Assembly: GCF_001021975.1 (NCBI RefSeq)
Contig: NZ_CP009928.1
Span: forward strand, 3,414,001 to 3,478,000
Length of the DNA: 64,000 bases
Direction: 5' to 3'
Origin: Chryseobacterium gallinarum
GTDB taxonomy: Bacteria; Bacteroidota; Bacteroidia; Flavobacteriales; Weeksellaceae
Positions 23,471 through 33,392 of this stretch are shown here, in pieces. The stretch's first letter is position 1; every line of letters begins with the position of its first letter. The notes beneath the pieces were generated by a model. It ran no database searches. It saw only the letters and a program-made list of their open reading frames with translations, and was not told the DNA's origin. Both the position numbers and the translations under genes were made by a program.

Positions 23471-25075
23471 TTATTCTTTAATAAATTTTTCATAATAGAT
23501 CTTATCCTTTGCCTGAATCTTCAGATAATACGTTCCTTTTGAAAAATCTGCCACATTCATGGATTTTTGATTACTATTTTTTCTGATGAGCCTTCCCAGA
23601 TTATCATAAACTTCCAATGTTTTAATCTCATTTTTTGAGGTAATATTCAAAACATTTTTAACAGGATTAGGGAAAATACTGAATTTTTCTTTTTTCAAAG
23701 CCTCAGAAGTATCCAAAACAGAACTGTAAAGACTACCGAAATTCAGGATACCATATCCTATCTGGTCTGTATGATTAGGATATAGGGAAGCTGTTTGCCG
23801 TAGTTTCAATCTGATCTGATCCCTGTTCATCGAAGGAAAGGCCTGAATGAAACAAGCTACGCCTCCTGCTGCAATAGGAGTAGCAATAGAGGTCCCGTTT
23901 ACAGTGAGGGTAGATCCGTCATATACAGTGGTGGTAGCAGTACCTTGTGTGCTTCCGTCAGGTTTTATCACTCCAAGGGAATTAGGACCATATGAAGAAA
24001 AATCTGATGAGATTCCGGCAGTATCTACCGATCCGATACTAAATACTTTTTCATGATCTGAAGGGGTCAGCAGATAATGCCAGGGTTGCTGCCCGGAATT
24101 TCCGGATGCTGCAAGAACGAATATTCCTTTTTCTGCTGCAATTCCGGCTGCCCGTGCAATAAAAGAGGTGCTTCCGTTCATATCAGCATAAGTGTAATTG
24201 TATTGAGGGTCGTCAAAAACATTGTAGCCCAGTGATGTAGTAATAATTTCTACCCCTTTTCTGTCAGCTTCTTCAGCAGCTTCAATCCAGTACATTTCCT
24301 CTTCAGGAACTTCTACTGCCGCGTTTTCACTCCGGTAAAGATAAAAATCAGCATCGGGGGCGGAACCTACAAATATATTTTCCAGATATCCTCCTATAGT
24401 TCCCAATACCACAGTACCATGTGAACTTAAAGATGGGTTATAGATATCATTGGTTTTGGTGACAAAATCATAACCGGCTTTAATCTGGTTATTAGTCCAC
24501 AATCTGGAAAATGCACTGCCAGTATTTACCGTTGGAAAACCTGCATCAATAACAGCAATGGAAACTCCGGTTCCGGTATATCCTGCCACATGAAGGGGAC
24601 GTATATTCACCTGGTCAATCTGGGCTGTACCAGATCCGTAATTGAAGGTTGTGAGTGTTTTCTGAGTGGTTGAATGATCTTTCCATTTATCAACCGGCTT
24701 AATTGTGCCTCCTGTTGATCCGTTTCTGGCAAAACTTTCGACAGATTGCACGAAAGGCTGGGCCTGCAGAAGAGAAACCTGTGCAGGAGTTGCCTGTACA
24801 GCCGCACCATTAAGCCACTTTGAATAATCTGTGACAGTAAAGCCAAGATTCTGAAGGTTTTGCAGATATGATTGTTCAATGGGAGCATCCTGATCATTGA
24901 GCGGAATTCCCAATGTGGTGCGTCTGTTGAGAGACTTTTGTGTCAGTTCTGAAAGTGGATTGGCATAAAATGCCGACTTATTGGGCTTATCCGTAAAGTA
25001 TACAAAAACAAGCCTTGTTTGAGCCGGAATATGAAGATAACCGGTTAAGAAACAAAAAAGTAAAAATTTTTTCAT
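23471..25075 (-). CDS. T9SS-exported subtilisin-like serine protease (S8)
   Basis: 534 aa: signal peptide (MKKFLLFCFLTGYLHIPAQ), inhibitor-like N-terminal region (20-150), S8 catalytic domain with Asp177 (VIDAGF), His219 (SSHGTVV), oxyanion Asn326 (ASGNSG) and Ser396 (NGTSIATP), then a type A sorting domain from about 460 (FSIFPNPVKNVLNI..., ending YYEKFIKE). The sorting domain directs passage through the type IX secretion system, so the enzyme should be released or surface-attached. The Ser loop reads GTSIATP instead of GTSMATP. It is monocistronic. Confidence 0.93.
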   Translation of the reverse strand: MKKFLLFCFLTGYLHIPAQTRLVFVYFTDKPNKSAFYANPLSELTQKSLNRRTTLGIPLNDQDAPIEQSYLQNLQNLGFTVTDYSKWLNGAAVQATPAQVSLLQAQPFVQSVESFARNGSTGGTIKPVDKWKDHSTTQKTLTTFNYGSGTAQIDQVNIRPLHVAGYTGTGVSIAVIDAGFPTVNTGSAFSRLWTNNQIKAGYDFVTKTNDIYNPSLSSHGTVVLGTIGGYLENIFVGSAPDADFYLYRSENAAVEVPEEEMYWIEAAEEADRKGVEIITTSLGYNVFDDPQYNYTYADMNGSTSFIARAAGIAAEKGIFVLAASGNSGQQPWHYLLTPSDHEKVFSIGSVDTAGISSDFSSYGPNSLGVIKPDGSTQGTATTTVYDGSTLTVNGTSIATPIAAGGVACFIQAFPSMNRDQIRLKLRQTASLYPNHTDQIGYGILNFGSLYSSVLDTSEALKKEKFSIFPNPVKNVLNITSKNEIKTLEVYDNLGRLIRKNSNQKSMNVADFSKGTYYLKIQAKDKIYYEKFIKE

Positions 25076-25163
25076 AGGAATATTTTGTATAAAGATAAAA
25101 ACAAAACCAATAAAATTTTTGATAGGATTTTAAATTCCTTATTTTTACACAAATATTTATTTT

Positions 25164-26288
25164 ATGAAAAAAATTCAGATGGTTGACTTGCAAAGTCAGT
25201 ATTACAAAATAAAGAATGATGTAGACAATGCAGTTTTAAATGTAATGGATTCGGCAGCTTTTATTAACGGCCCTGAAGTAAAGTCTTTCCAGAATGAATT
25301 GGAGTCTTATTTAGACGTAAAGCATGTAATTCCATGTGCCAATGGAACCGATGCATTACAGATCGCTTTAATGGCTTTAGACCTGAAAGAAGGAGATGAA
25401 GTAATTACTGCTGATTTTACTTTTGCAGCAACAGTGGAGGTTATTCATCTGCTTAAACTAAAATCTGTTTTAGTAGATGTTGACTATGATACATTTACCA
25501 TTTCAACAGATCAGATCAGAAAAGCAATTACCCCGAAAACAAAAGCAATTATCCCTGTACATATATTCGGGCAATGTGCCAATATGGAAGAAATATTGAA
25601 AATTGCTGAAGAACACAACCTATACGTTATAGAAGATAATGCACAGGCAATAGGAGCAGAATACACGTTCTCCGATGGAACAGTAAAATATGCAGGGACA
25701 ATGTCTACGGTAGGTACCACTTCTTTCTTTCCTTCAAAAAATTTAGGATGCTATGGTGATGGCGGAGCTATCTTTACCAATAATGACGAATTGGCCCACC
25801 GCCTGAGAGGAATTGTAAATCATGGAATGTATGAAAGATATTATCATGATGAGGTAGGAGTGAACTCTCGTTTGGATAGTATCCAGGCTGCTGTTTTAAG
25901 AAAAAAACTCCCACACCTGGATTCTTATAACGAAGCAAGAAGGAAAGCCGCAGATTATTATGATGAAGCATTTGCCAATCATCCTCATATTCTTACCCCT
26001 GTAAGATCTGAAAGCTCCACCCATGTATTCCACCAGTATACCTTAAGAATTCTTAACGGTAAACGAAATGAACTGCAAAAATTCCTTGCTGAAAAAGAAA
26101 TTCCGGCAATGATTTATTACCCTGTAGCATTAAGAAAACAAAAAGCATATTTTCAGGAAAGTAATGATGCCGATTTTGTGAATACAGATAAGCTCCTGGA
26201 TCAGGTTATCTCTTTACCAATGCATACTGAGCTGGATGAAGAGCAGTTGAAATATATTACAGACGCGGTACTTGAGTTTATGAAGTAG
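25164..26288 (+). CDS. DegT/DnrJ/EryC1-family PLP-dependent sugar aminotransferase
   Basis: A 374-aa type I-fold aminotransferase acting on nucleotide-bound keto-sugars. PLP sites: Thr/Asp region CANGTDALQIAL (58-69), Asp158 (EDNAQAIG) and the Schiff-base Lys192 (FFPSKNLGCYGDGG). It most resembles enzymes that aminate UDP- or dTDP-4-keto or 3-keto hexoses for surface polysaccharide. GalE lies 174 bp downstream, which would place it in a sugar-nucleotide block, but no dehydratase or glycosyltransferase is near. The exact sugar is unknown. Confidence 0.92.
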   Translation: MKKIQMVDLQSQYYKIKNDVDNAVLNVMDSAAFINGPEVKSFQNELESYLDVKHVIPCANGTDALQIALMALDLKEGDEVITADFTFAATVEVIHLLKLKSVLVDVDYDTFTISTDQIRKAITPKTKAIIPVHIFGQCANMEEILKIAEEHNLYVIEDNAQAIGAEYTFSDGTVKYAGTMSTVGTTSFFPSKNLGCYGDGGAIFTNNDELAHRLRGIVNHGMYERYYHDEVGVNSRLDSIQAAVLRKKLPHLDSYNEARRKAADYYDEAFANHPHILTPVRSESSTHVFHQYTLRILNGKRNELQKFLAEKEIPAMIYYPVALRKQKAYFQESNDADFVNTDKLLDQVISLPMHTELDEEQLKYITDAVLEFMK

Positions 26289-26462
26289 AAAGTATTTATA
26301 TATAAGCTAGTTGATCATTTAATAGAGATTGCCGGTTTAAAATTTTACTTTATAAAATCAGTATTAATTCGGATTATTTAGTAATTTCGACATATTATTT
26401 ATAATGAAAAATAAGTGGAATTAATAAATGATATAGAAAAACACAAAGATTAAAAAATAAAA

Positions 26463-27485
26463 ATGGCAATACTTGTTACAGGAGGACTTGGATATATTGG
26501 TTCCCACACGGTAGTGGAACTTATCAATAATGGTTTTGAGGTCATTATCGTAGATGATTTATCCAATTCAGAAAGATTTATTTTAAATAATATAGAGGAA
26601 ATTACAGGCAAAAAGCCTGTTTTTTATCCTTTTGACTTAAAAAGAAAAGAACTTCTTACCCAGGTTTTTGATGCCCACCATATTGATGGTTGTATCAATT
26701 TTGCAGCTTCCAAAGCAGTGGGGGAGAGCCAGGTGATCCCTGTAGATTATTATGAGAATAACTTATTTTCATTAATAAATATTCTTCAGGAATTTAAAAT
26801 AAGAGGAATTTCAAACTTTATTTTCAGCTCATCCTGTACTGTGTACGGGCAGGCTGATAAGATGCCAATCGATGAGAATACCCCTTTGAAAATGCCCGAA
26901 AGTGTTTATGGTAAAACAAAACAAATGGGAGAGGAAATCCTTATTGATTTTGCAAAAGCATATAACCGGAAAATAACGTTGCTAAGGTATTTTAATCCTA
27001 TTGGGGCCCATCCGTCTGCAAAACTCGGAGAATTACCCATCGGGGTTCCGAATAATCTGGTGCCTTACGTTACGCAAACGGCAGCCGGAGTTCGTGAAAA
27101 ACTAAGTATCTGGGGAGATGATTATCCAACAGAAGATGGAACGGCTGTTCGTGATTATATTTATGTTGTTGATCTTGCAAAAGCGCATGTGGCAGCGTTA
27201 AAAAAGTTAATGGAAGATCAATCAGCGGAAACAGTAATAGATATTTATAACCTTGGAACAGGAAAAGGATCATCAGTTTTAGAAGTTGTAAAAGCTTTTG
27301 AAAGCGCCAATGGGGTAAATGTTCCTTATCAGATCTGTGATAGAAGGGAAGGCGATATTACCATTGCATATGCCAATCCAGCCAAGGCAGAACAGGAACT
27401 GGGATGGAAGTCTGAAACGTCTTTGGAAGAAGCTTTAAGGACAACCTGGGAATGGCAGAAATACCTGAACACCAGAAACTCATAA
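26463..27485 (+). CDS. galE: UDP-glucose 4-epimerase
   Basis: Interconverts UDP-glucose and UDP-galactose. The 340-aa short-chain dehydrogenase fold has the NAD-binding GGLGYIG (7-13), SSSCTVYG and the catalytic Tyr149-x3-Lys153 (YGKTK), and the sugar-binding FNPIGAHPS and GDDYPTEDGTAVRDYI. All are standard for GalE. It is the first of three closely spaced genes (12 bp to the methyltransferase, 14 bp from that to the cytidylyltransferase-like gene). Confidence 0.95.
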   Translation: MAILVTGGLGYIGSHTVVELINNGFEVIIVDDLSNSERFILNNIEEITGKKPVFYPFDLKRKELLTQVFDAHHIDGCINFAASKAVGESQVIPVDYYENNLFSLINILQEFKIRGISNFIFSSSCTVYGQADKMPIDENTPLKMPESVYGKTKQMGEEILIDFAKAYNRKITLLRYFNPIGAHPSAKLGELPIGVPNNLVPYVTQTAAGVREKLSIWGDDYPTEDGTAVRDYIYVVDLAKAHVAALKKLMEDQSAETVIDIYNLGTGKGSSVLEVVKAFESANGVNVPYQICDRREGDITIAYANPAKAEQELGWKSETSLEEALRTTWEWQKYLNTRNS

Positions 27486-27497
27486 AATTATTTTATC

Positions 27498-28262
27498 ATG
27501 GCCTGGAATCCTGAAATATACGACCAGTTCAAGGAAGAACGATCAGCCCCGTTTTTTGACTTGCTTAAGCTTGTAGAATCAAAAACCAATCTGTCGGTTA
27601 TTGATCTGGGTTGTGGGACAGGAGAACTGACTTCCAAACTTTTGGATTACCTGGAGGATTCTAAAGTTTTGGGAATAGACTCCTCTGAGGAAATGCTGGA
27701 AAAAGCAGCTCATTTTGCAACAAACAGGTTGCATTTTGAAAAAAGAAGCATCGAGGAACAGCTTCACCTTGCTGATACTTATGATTTGGTGATCTCCAAT
27801 GCGGCTATACAGTGGTGTAGCCACCATAAAGAGCTTTTTCCGAGAATTATCAGTAAAATTAAAGCCGGCGGACAATTGGCCGTACAGATTCCTTCCAATC
27901 ATGAATATGTAGTGCATCAGCTGCTTAGAAAAGTAGCAGAAGCTGAGCCTTATAAAACAGCTTATAACTCCTGGAAAAGAGAATATACGGTTTTGAAAAT
28001 AGAGGACTATGCCCAAATTTTATTTGATAATAAAGGGAAAGAAATCATTGTTTTTGAAAAAGTATTTCCTCATGTACTCAGGGATGCAGAAGCCGTCTTT
28101 ACCTGGGCTTCCGGAACGGCCATGATTCCTTATATTGAAAGGCTTCCGGATGAACTGAAAGAACAATTTAAAAACGATTATAAAAAAGAATTGCAAAACA
28201 CCTTTCCTGAATCACCGGTCTTTTATCCGTTTAAAAGAACGTTTATTTCAGCGAAATTTTAA
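27498..28262 (+). CDS. class I SAM-dependent methyltransferase, trans-aconitate methyltransferase-like
   Basis: 254 aa. The SAM-binding motif I VIDLGCGTGELT is at 34-45, the acidic post-I residue lies in VLGIDSSEEML, and the motif IV-like segment is DLVISNAAIQWC. The C-terminal half (YTVLKIEDYAQIL..., VFTWASGTAMIPYIERL) follows the Tam family layout, whose E. coli member methylates trans-aconitate. The length fits. The substrate is inferred from overall similarity only, and a small-molecule carboxylate other than aconitate is possible. Confidence 0.82.
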   Translation: MAWNPEIYDQFKEERSAPFFDLLKLVESKTNLSVIDLGCGTGELTSKLLDYLEDSKVLGIDSSEEMLEKAAHFATNRLHFEKRSIEEQLHLADTYDLVISNAAIQWCSHHKELFPRIISKIKAGGQLAVQIPSNHEYVVHQLLRKVAEAEPYKTAYNSWKREYTVLKIEDYAQILFDNKGKEIIVFEKVFPHVLRDAEAVFTWASGTAMIPYIERLPDELKEQFKNDYKKELQNTFPESPVFYPFKRTFISAKF

Positions 28263-28276
28263 TTTTAGAAATTAAT

Positions 28277-28729
28277 ATGAAGACACAAAGAATAGGTATT
28301 ACATTTTCCTCATTTGATTTATTACATGCAGGACATATTAAAATGCTTGAAGAAGCTAAAACAGTATGCGATTATTTAATCGTAGGGCTTCAGATTGACC
28401 CATCCCATGACCGTCCAGGCAAAAATAAACCCAGCCAGACGATTGTAGAACGATATATCCAGTTAAAAGCTGTGAATGCAGTAGACGAGATCGTTCCTTA
28501 TTATACTGAGGAAGACCTTTTGGATATTCTGAAATCCTTTGTAATCGATGTAAGAATCATTGGAGACGATTATCTGGATAAAGACTTTACAGGCAAACAA
28601 TATTGCGAAGAAAAAGGAATTGAAATTTTTTATAACAAAAGAGATCACAGATTCTCAACAAGTGATTTGAGAAGACGGATTTATGAAGCAGAAAAAGAAA
28701 AAATTGCCAAAAAAGAACCTGTAAAATAA
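28277..28729 (+). CDS. cytidylyltransferase-like nucleotidyltransferase
   Basis: 150 aa of the HxGH nucleotidyltransferase fold. The motif His17-x-x-His20 (LLHAGHIKML) binds the nucleotide triphosphate, and a STSDLRRRI segment near residue 128 matches the ISTTxIxxRI motif of glycerol-3-phosphate cytidylyltransferase relatives. The likely product is a CDP- or ADP-activated alcohol or sugar; which one is unclear. A position just behind galE and a methyltransferase fits an envelope-glycan role but does not prove it. A terminator follows. Confidence 0.85.
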   Translation: MKTQRIGITFSSFDLLHAGHIKMLEEAKTVCDYLIVGLQIDPSHDRPGKNKPSQTIVERYIQLKAVNAVDEIVPYYTEEDLLDILKSFVIDVRIIGDDYLDKDFTGKQYCEEKGIEIFYNKRDHRFSTSDLRRRIYEAEKEKIAKKEPVK

Positions 28730-28731
28730 AA

Positions 28732-28766
28732 TAAAAATCCCGAAAAATTACTTTCGGGATTTTTTA
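28732..28766. terminator. bidirectional terminator
   Basis: AAAAATCCCGAAA / TTTCGGGATTTTT with loop aattac lies between the convergent nucleotidyltransferase and TonB-receptor genes. Confidence 0.85.
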
Positions 28767-28770
28767 TCGA

Positions 28771-31350
28771 TTACATTGGGCCGCCCTGCTCGTCGTCGCC
28801 TGTTGTATTTGAATTAATATCTTTCTTTACTTTTGGTTTAATGTCAACCTTCTCACCCTGCTTAAACCTATAGGTAAATGATAAAGCAAACTGTCTTGGC
28901 TGCCACTGCATTTCCATTTCCCTGGTAAACTGGGCATTATCTGTGAAGTTTCTCATTTTTCTCGTATTGAAAATATCTCTGATGTTAAATCCAATAATTC
29001 CGTTTCCTTTCCAGATCGTCTGGCTCACTCCCAAATCTATACCATACATGGCTTTTCTGTTATTCATTGCGGTTTTCTCAGCAGCCCTGTAAAAACTCTG
29101 GATTTGGACACTCAATGTTTTGGTTGGCTTAAAGGTATTGTTGAAACGTATTCTATAAGAGAATCCCGAACCTGAGAAGTCATTTAAAGTCCTCGGATTA
29201 TCAGGGTATAAGTTATAGCTTCCCGTATTTTTATATCCGTATAAATCTGCTGAAAGCATTATTTTCCACCAGTTGAAAGGATCATAAGTACCATTAAGAT
29301 CCAAACCATAGTTGGTTTCAGTACCTACGTTGAAAGGAATTGTATTAACAGCTCCTGTTTCATCTATATATTGATATCTGTTTTGCTCGTCTTCAGACTT
29401 TTTAAAATATAAGGTCGGATTAAAAGTAATCTTTTTATTAGACAAATTATATCCAAGCTCGAAAGAGTTCTCGTATGTTGGATTCAGATTAGGATTTCCC
29501 CTGAAATAGTTTCTGTCATCATCAAAAGACATAAAAGGAATTAAAGAGAATGCTCTTGGCCGGTTAATCCTTCTTGAATAATTTAATAAGATCTGATTGT
29601 TCTTCGCAATATCATAGCTTAAAAAGACAGAAGGGAAGAACTTTGTATAATTTTTATTTACTTCAGGGGTATTGGCGGGATTTCCTTCTTTGTCAAAATT
29701 CTGGAAGTTGACATCAATTTTGGAATATTCACTTCTCAATCCCAGCTGATAGGCAAATTTTTCTCCTATTTTACTTTTGAACTGAGCATAAATTCCAAGG
29801 ATGTTCTCGGAATATACGGTGTTACTTGTAAAATCAAATCTTGTAGTTGGAGTCTGTCCGTTTTCACTTTGGTCCACAAAATAATTATAGGAATTTTTGT
29901 TATAATCATACCTTGCTCCGGCTTCTAATTTAGATTTTTCACCTATCGGGAGCTCATAATCAAGTTTTCCGATGAAGGTATCCGTCTTAGAATCTGTACT
30001 TACATTATTGACGATATTCCCTTTAGGCTGTAGAACATTTTCAATAAAAGTTTTTTGTACAATCTGATTGATCCCGTCGGATTTATTTGTCTGATAGCTG
30101 GCAGATGCAGATAAAAGCTGTCCTTTATCCCCGATTTTCTGGTCAAATCCCAAGTCGAACTGAGTCGCTAGGTTTTTATTATTTCCATAGCTGTTCCTTT
30201 CTCTAAGTACATTGCTAAGAGAAGAAGGGAGAGGATAGACTTTTTCATTATAAGTATTAAGTCCGGTCTGATCAGTATCAAAGCTTCTCACCATTCCGGA
30301 GAAGTTAATAGAGGTCTTATCATTGAAGTCATGGGTAAAACCTGCCGTCACGTTATAGGTGTCACTTTCTCTTTTAGTTTTCCCATTTTGTTGTGAATAC
30401 TGGGTAAAAGGAAATGAGTCGGAAGGCAAGGCACTAATGTCGTCTTTTCTTGTGGTTGTATTCTTCATTGTGCTTTCATTCTTCTGATAGCCACCACCAC
30501 CATTCAGGAACCAGGTCCAGTTACCTTTTCTCCAGTTTAAATTGGCATTCAGGTTGGTACGCGGAAGATAACCCAATGTTCCCGTTACCGTTCCGTTAAA
30601 GCCCATTTTTTTATCTTTTTTAAGGATGATATTCAGAATACCGGCAGTTCCGCTGGCTTCAAATTTAGAAGAAGGATTGGTAATCACCTCAATTCTTTCA
30701 ATCTGATCAGCAGGAATACTCTGGAGCGCATTAGCTCCGTCATCGATGCCAAGAAGGGAAGACGGTTTACCGTTGATTAAAAATTTAACATTGGAATTTC
30801 CTCTCATAGAAACTGTCCCGTCTGTATCTACCGACACCGAAGGAACATTCGAAAGGACATCCTGAAGGTTTCCTCCCTTGCTGACGATATCCTGTGAAGG
30901 ATCATAGGTTTTTTTGTCCAATTCAACCTTATAAGCCTTAGGAGCAGCCGCAGTAATTACGATTCCCTGGATTTCCTGTGTTTTTCCGTCCAATGTCGTA
31001 GCAGCTTCAGGTTCTATGGATAATGCCCCGATATTTCCGCTTCCGGTAATGTTTTTACTGGTGGTACTTTTTTTATAATCAATAGCTTCTACTGTAATGT
31101 CATAATCTCCGGGAGCAAGCTGCAGTTTGTATTGTCCTTTTTCATCAGTCAGAACAGCATCGCTTAAGGATTTGTTCGCTTTATTACTGAATGTTACAGA
31201 AGCATAAGGAACAGGCTGGTTTTTCTTGTTGACAATCATCCCTGAAATCCCTGCTTTTTCCTGTGCAAAAGCCATTGCTGCTGCCGAAAGTACTAAGGTA
31301 AGCCCTAACGTTTTTTTGGTGAAAATGCTGACAATTTCTGTCTTGTTCAT
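28771..31350 (-). CDS. TonB-dependent receptor, outer-membrane beta-barrel family
   Basis: 859 aa. A signal peptide (cleaved near AMAFAQ, about 30) is followed by a CarboxypepD_reg-like immunoglobulin domain (about 32-125), a plug (about 150-245, with GGNLQDVLSNVPSVSVD) and a long C-terminal beta-barrel ending in FALSFTYRF plus a charged tail. This layout is typical of Bacteroidota TonB receptors that import siderophores, vitamins, peptides or glycans. No SusD-like partner is adjacent, so this is not a classic polysaccharide-utilisation pair. The C-terminus carries an extra Asn/Asp/Gly-rich tail after the barrel. The ligand is unknown. Confidence 0.92.
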   Translation of the reverse strand: MNKTEIVSIFTKKTLGLTLVLSAAAMAFAQEKAGISGMIVNKKNQPVPYASVTFSNKANKSLSDAVLTDEKGQYKLQLAPGDYDITVEAIDYKKSTTSKNITGSGNIGALSIEPEAATTLDGKTQEIQGIVITAAAPKAYKVELDKKTYDPSQDIVSKGGNLQDVLSNVPSVSVDTDGTVSMRGNSNVKFLINGKPSSLLGIDDGANALQSIPADQIERIEVITNPSSKFEASGTAGILNIILKKDKKMGFNGTVTGTLGYLPRTNLNANLNWRKGNWTWFLNGGGGYQKNESTMKNTTTRKDDISALPSDSFPFTQYSQQNGKTKRESDTYNVTAGFTHDFNDKTSINFSGMVRSFDTDQTGLNTYNEKVYPLPSSLSNVLRERNSYGNNKNLATQFDLGFDQKIGDKGQLLSASASYQTNKSDGINQIVQKTFIENVLQPKGNIVNNVSTDSKTDTFIGKLDYELPIGEKSKLEAGARYDYNKNSYNYFVDQSENGQTPTTRFDFTSNTVYSENILGIYAQFKSKIGEKFAYQLGLRSEYSKIDVNFQNFDKEGNPANTPEVNKNYTKFFPSVFLSYDIAKNNQILLNYSRRINRPRAFSLIPFMSFDDDRNYFRGNPNLNPTYENSFELGYNLSNKKITFNPTLYFKKSEDEQNRYQYIDETGAVNTIPFNVGTETNYGLDLNGTYDPFNWWKIMLSADLYGYKNTGSYNLYPDNPRTLNDFSGSGFSYRIRFNNTFKPTKTLSVQIQSFYRAAEKTAMNNRKAMYGIDLGVSQTIWKGNGIIGFNIRDIFNTRKMRNFTDNAQFTREMEMQWQPRQFALSFTYRFKQGEKVDIKPKVKKDINSNTTGDDEQGGPM

Positions 31351-31472
31351 AGGTTATTTTTTTGTATAAAATCGTGAAAAGATAGCCTTGTTATTTTGAT
31401 ACTTCATAAACCACTGACTATCAAAATAATAAGGTTCGTTTTTTATGTTTAAATTCTAATTGTTTGCTAAGC

Positions 31473-32498
31473 CTATTTTATATTTTTTGAATTAAGCCAA
31501 TCCTGATAGGCTTTTGCATTTACAGCATGTTCTTCAGCACTTGCCGTAAACTTATGATATCCAAATCTTGCAGGATCAGCACACATAAATATATAATTAT
31601 TGTTTTCCGCATTTAACACAGCGTCTACTGAATTTTTATCCACTACACAGATAGGTCCCGGAGGAATACCCGCATTAGCATAGGTGTTGTAAGGGGATGG
31701 GGTAGACAGGTGCTTATATAATACCCTTTTAATAGGTTCCTTAAAATTAGTCTGTTTATTGATGGCATAGATTACCGTAGGGTCAGACTGAAGCTTCATA
31801 CCCTTTCTGTAACGGTTTAAGTATAATCCTGCTATCGTTTTCATTTCATCTTTTTTTCCGCCCGACTCTTTATAAACAATAGAAGCAAGGGCATAGATCT
31901 GGTCTCTTGTCAGACCGGACTGTTGTTCCTTGTTTTGTCTTTCACTGGTCCAGAAATCATTATACTGATCATCAAACTTTTTGAAAAATTCTCTTGGGCT
32001 TACTGTCCAGAAAAAATTATAAGTATCAATGAAAAAATACTTTTTTAAATCCTCTGCGTTTTTATAGCCTTTCTCCTGGGCAATACCGTTTAGATCATTA
32101 ACAAAATGTAAAGAATCCAATTCTGTTTTTTTGGTAACCTTACCAATCATCTGATACATATCTCCAAAATCACCGATCCTGAAGGAATTGGCCGTTTGGT
32201 TACCTGCTTTAATCATATTGACAAGGTCTGTATTTCCGGTTCCGTTTTCAATATGATAACGCCCCGGCTTAAAATTGGCCGCAAGCTTCTTATCTTTGGC
32301 TACCGTTTCAAATGATTCCCTGTCTTTGATATACGGGCTGATAGAATCCATAATCTGCCCGAAGCCTGCTTTATGAGGGATCAGTACATAACCTTCCTTT
32401 TCTACGTTGTTCCCGTAATATGTATTATAAAATCTCAAACCAAAAAATCCTGCGACTACAAAAGCCAGCAGAATAATAATGAGAATAGTTTTTTTCAT
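31473..32498 (-). CDS. mltG: endolytic transglycosylase MltG (YceG-like)
   Basis: Cuts nascent peptidoglycan strands at the inner membrane. 341 aa: one N-terminal membrane helix (IIILLAFVVAGFFGLRFY), a LysM-like subdomain, and the catalytic YceG core. The core shows the region with the active Glu (ASIVYKESGGKKDE), LQSDPTVIYAI and the family's signature SPYNTYANAGIPPGPI. The dapF gene lies 30 bp upstream in the same direction, pairing two cell-wall functions. Confidence 0.94.
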   Translation of the reverse strand: MKKTILIIILLAFVVAGFFGLRFYNTYYGNNVEKEGYVLIPHKAGFGQIMDSISPYIKDRESFETVAKDKKLAANFKPGRYHIENGTGNTDLVNMIKAGNQTANSFRIGDFGDMYQMIGKVTKKTELDSLHFVNDLNGIAQEKGYKNAEDLKKYFFIDTYNFFWTVSPREFFKKFDDQYNDFWTSERQNKEQQSGLTRDQIYALASIVYKESGGKKDEMKTIAGLYLNRYRKGMKLQSDPTVIYAINKQTNFKEPIKRVLYKHLSTPSPYNTYANAGIPPGPICVVDKNSVDAVLNAENNNYIFMCADPARFGYHKFTASAEEHAVNAKAYQDWLNSKNIK

Positions 32499-32528
32499 TC
32501 CTATACTTATTGATTAAAAGTTATGTTT

Positions 32529-33296
32529 TTAGAGGAGGTCTATCTTACCTCTAAAAACCTGCTTTGCGGGGCCTTCAAGCCATATGTTATGAAAAGAATC
32601 TCCATTCCTTTCAGCGTATACCTTAAGGTTGCCTCCCAAAGTTTTAACTTTTACAGAGGTTAGATTGTCTTTTTGCAGAAAAGTTAAAGCGGAAGCTGTA
32701 ACTCCGGTTCCACAGCTGTAAGTTTCGTCTTCAACGCCTCGTTCATAGGTTCTTACAAAAATCTCATCATCAGATTTTTTTTCTACAAAGTTGACATTGA
32801 TTCCTTTTTCTTTATAATTTTCTGAATTTCTGATCCCGTATCCTTCAGCAAATACCTTATAATTTTCAAGATTTTCAACATACTTTACATAATGAGGAGA
32901 GCCGGTATTAAGAACAAAATCGTTTCCATCATGGGAAATGGTATTTACATCAATCATTTTTAATTTAATGATGCCGTTATGAATTTCAGCTTCATGTTCT
33001 CCGTCTATAGCAATGAATTTACATTTATCTTCAAAAATGTCCAGGAAAAAACCGAAGGCTACAAGGCAGCGGCCTCCATTTCCGCACATGGTACTTTCCC
33101 CGCCATCAGAGTTGTAGTACACCATTTTAAAATCATAATCAGGATCATTTTCCAATAAGATAAGCCCATCAGCTCCAATCCCGAAGCGTCTGTCACATAA
33201 TTTTCCGATAATATTCCTGTCCTTGGGAAACTGAAGATCACGGTTATCTATCATTACAAAATCATTCCCGGTTCCCTGATATTTATAAAAATCCAT
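32529..33296 (-). CDS. dapF: diaminopimelate epimerase
   Basis: Converts LL-DAP to meso-DAP for peptidoglycan and lysine. The 255 aa have both catalytic Cys: Cys71 (TMCGNGGRC) and Cys195 (YSCGTGVTA), with the N-terminal YQGTGNDFV. The enzyme is a little shorter than the E. coli one (274 aa) but complete. It is followed 30 bp on by mltG, probably in one transcript. Confidence 0.95.
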   Translation of the reverse strand: MDFYKYQGTGNDFVMIDNRDLQFPKDRNIIGKLCDRRFGIGADGLILLENDPDYDFKMVYYNSDGGESTMCGNGGRCLVAFGFFLDIFEDKCKFIAIDGEHEAEIHNGIIKLKMIDVNTISHDGNDFVLNTGSPHYVKYVENLENYKVFAEGYGIRNSENYKEKGINVNFVEKKSDDEIFVRTYERGVEDETYSCGTGVTASALTFLQKDNLTSVKVKTLGGNLKVYAERNGDSFHNIWLEGPAKQVFRGKIDLL

Positions 33297-33343
33297 ATTT
33301 TCTTGTATAATCTAAAATGAAGAAACAAAATTACTATATTTAA

Positions 33344-33376
33344 AATGAAAAACGAACAGTGTTAGCTGTTCGTTTC
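33344..33376 (-). terminator. terminator after the Gly/Asn/Tyr-rich lipoprotein gene
   Basis: AACGAACAG-tgttag-CTGTTCGTT is followed, read leftward, by a T run. Confidence 0.75.
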
Positions 33377-33392
33377 CTTATTTATAATCGTT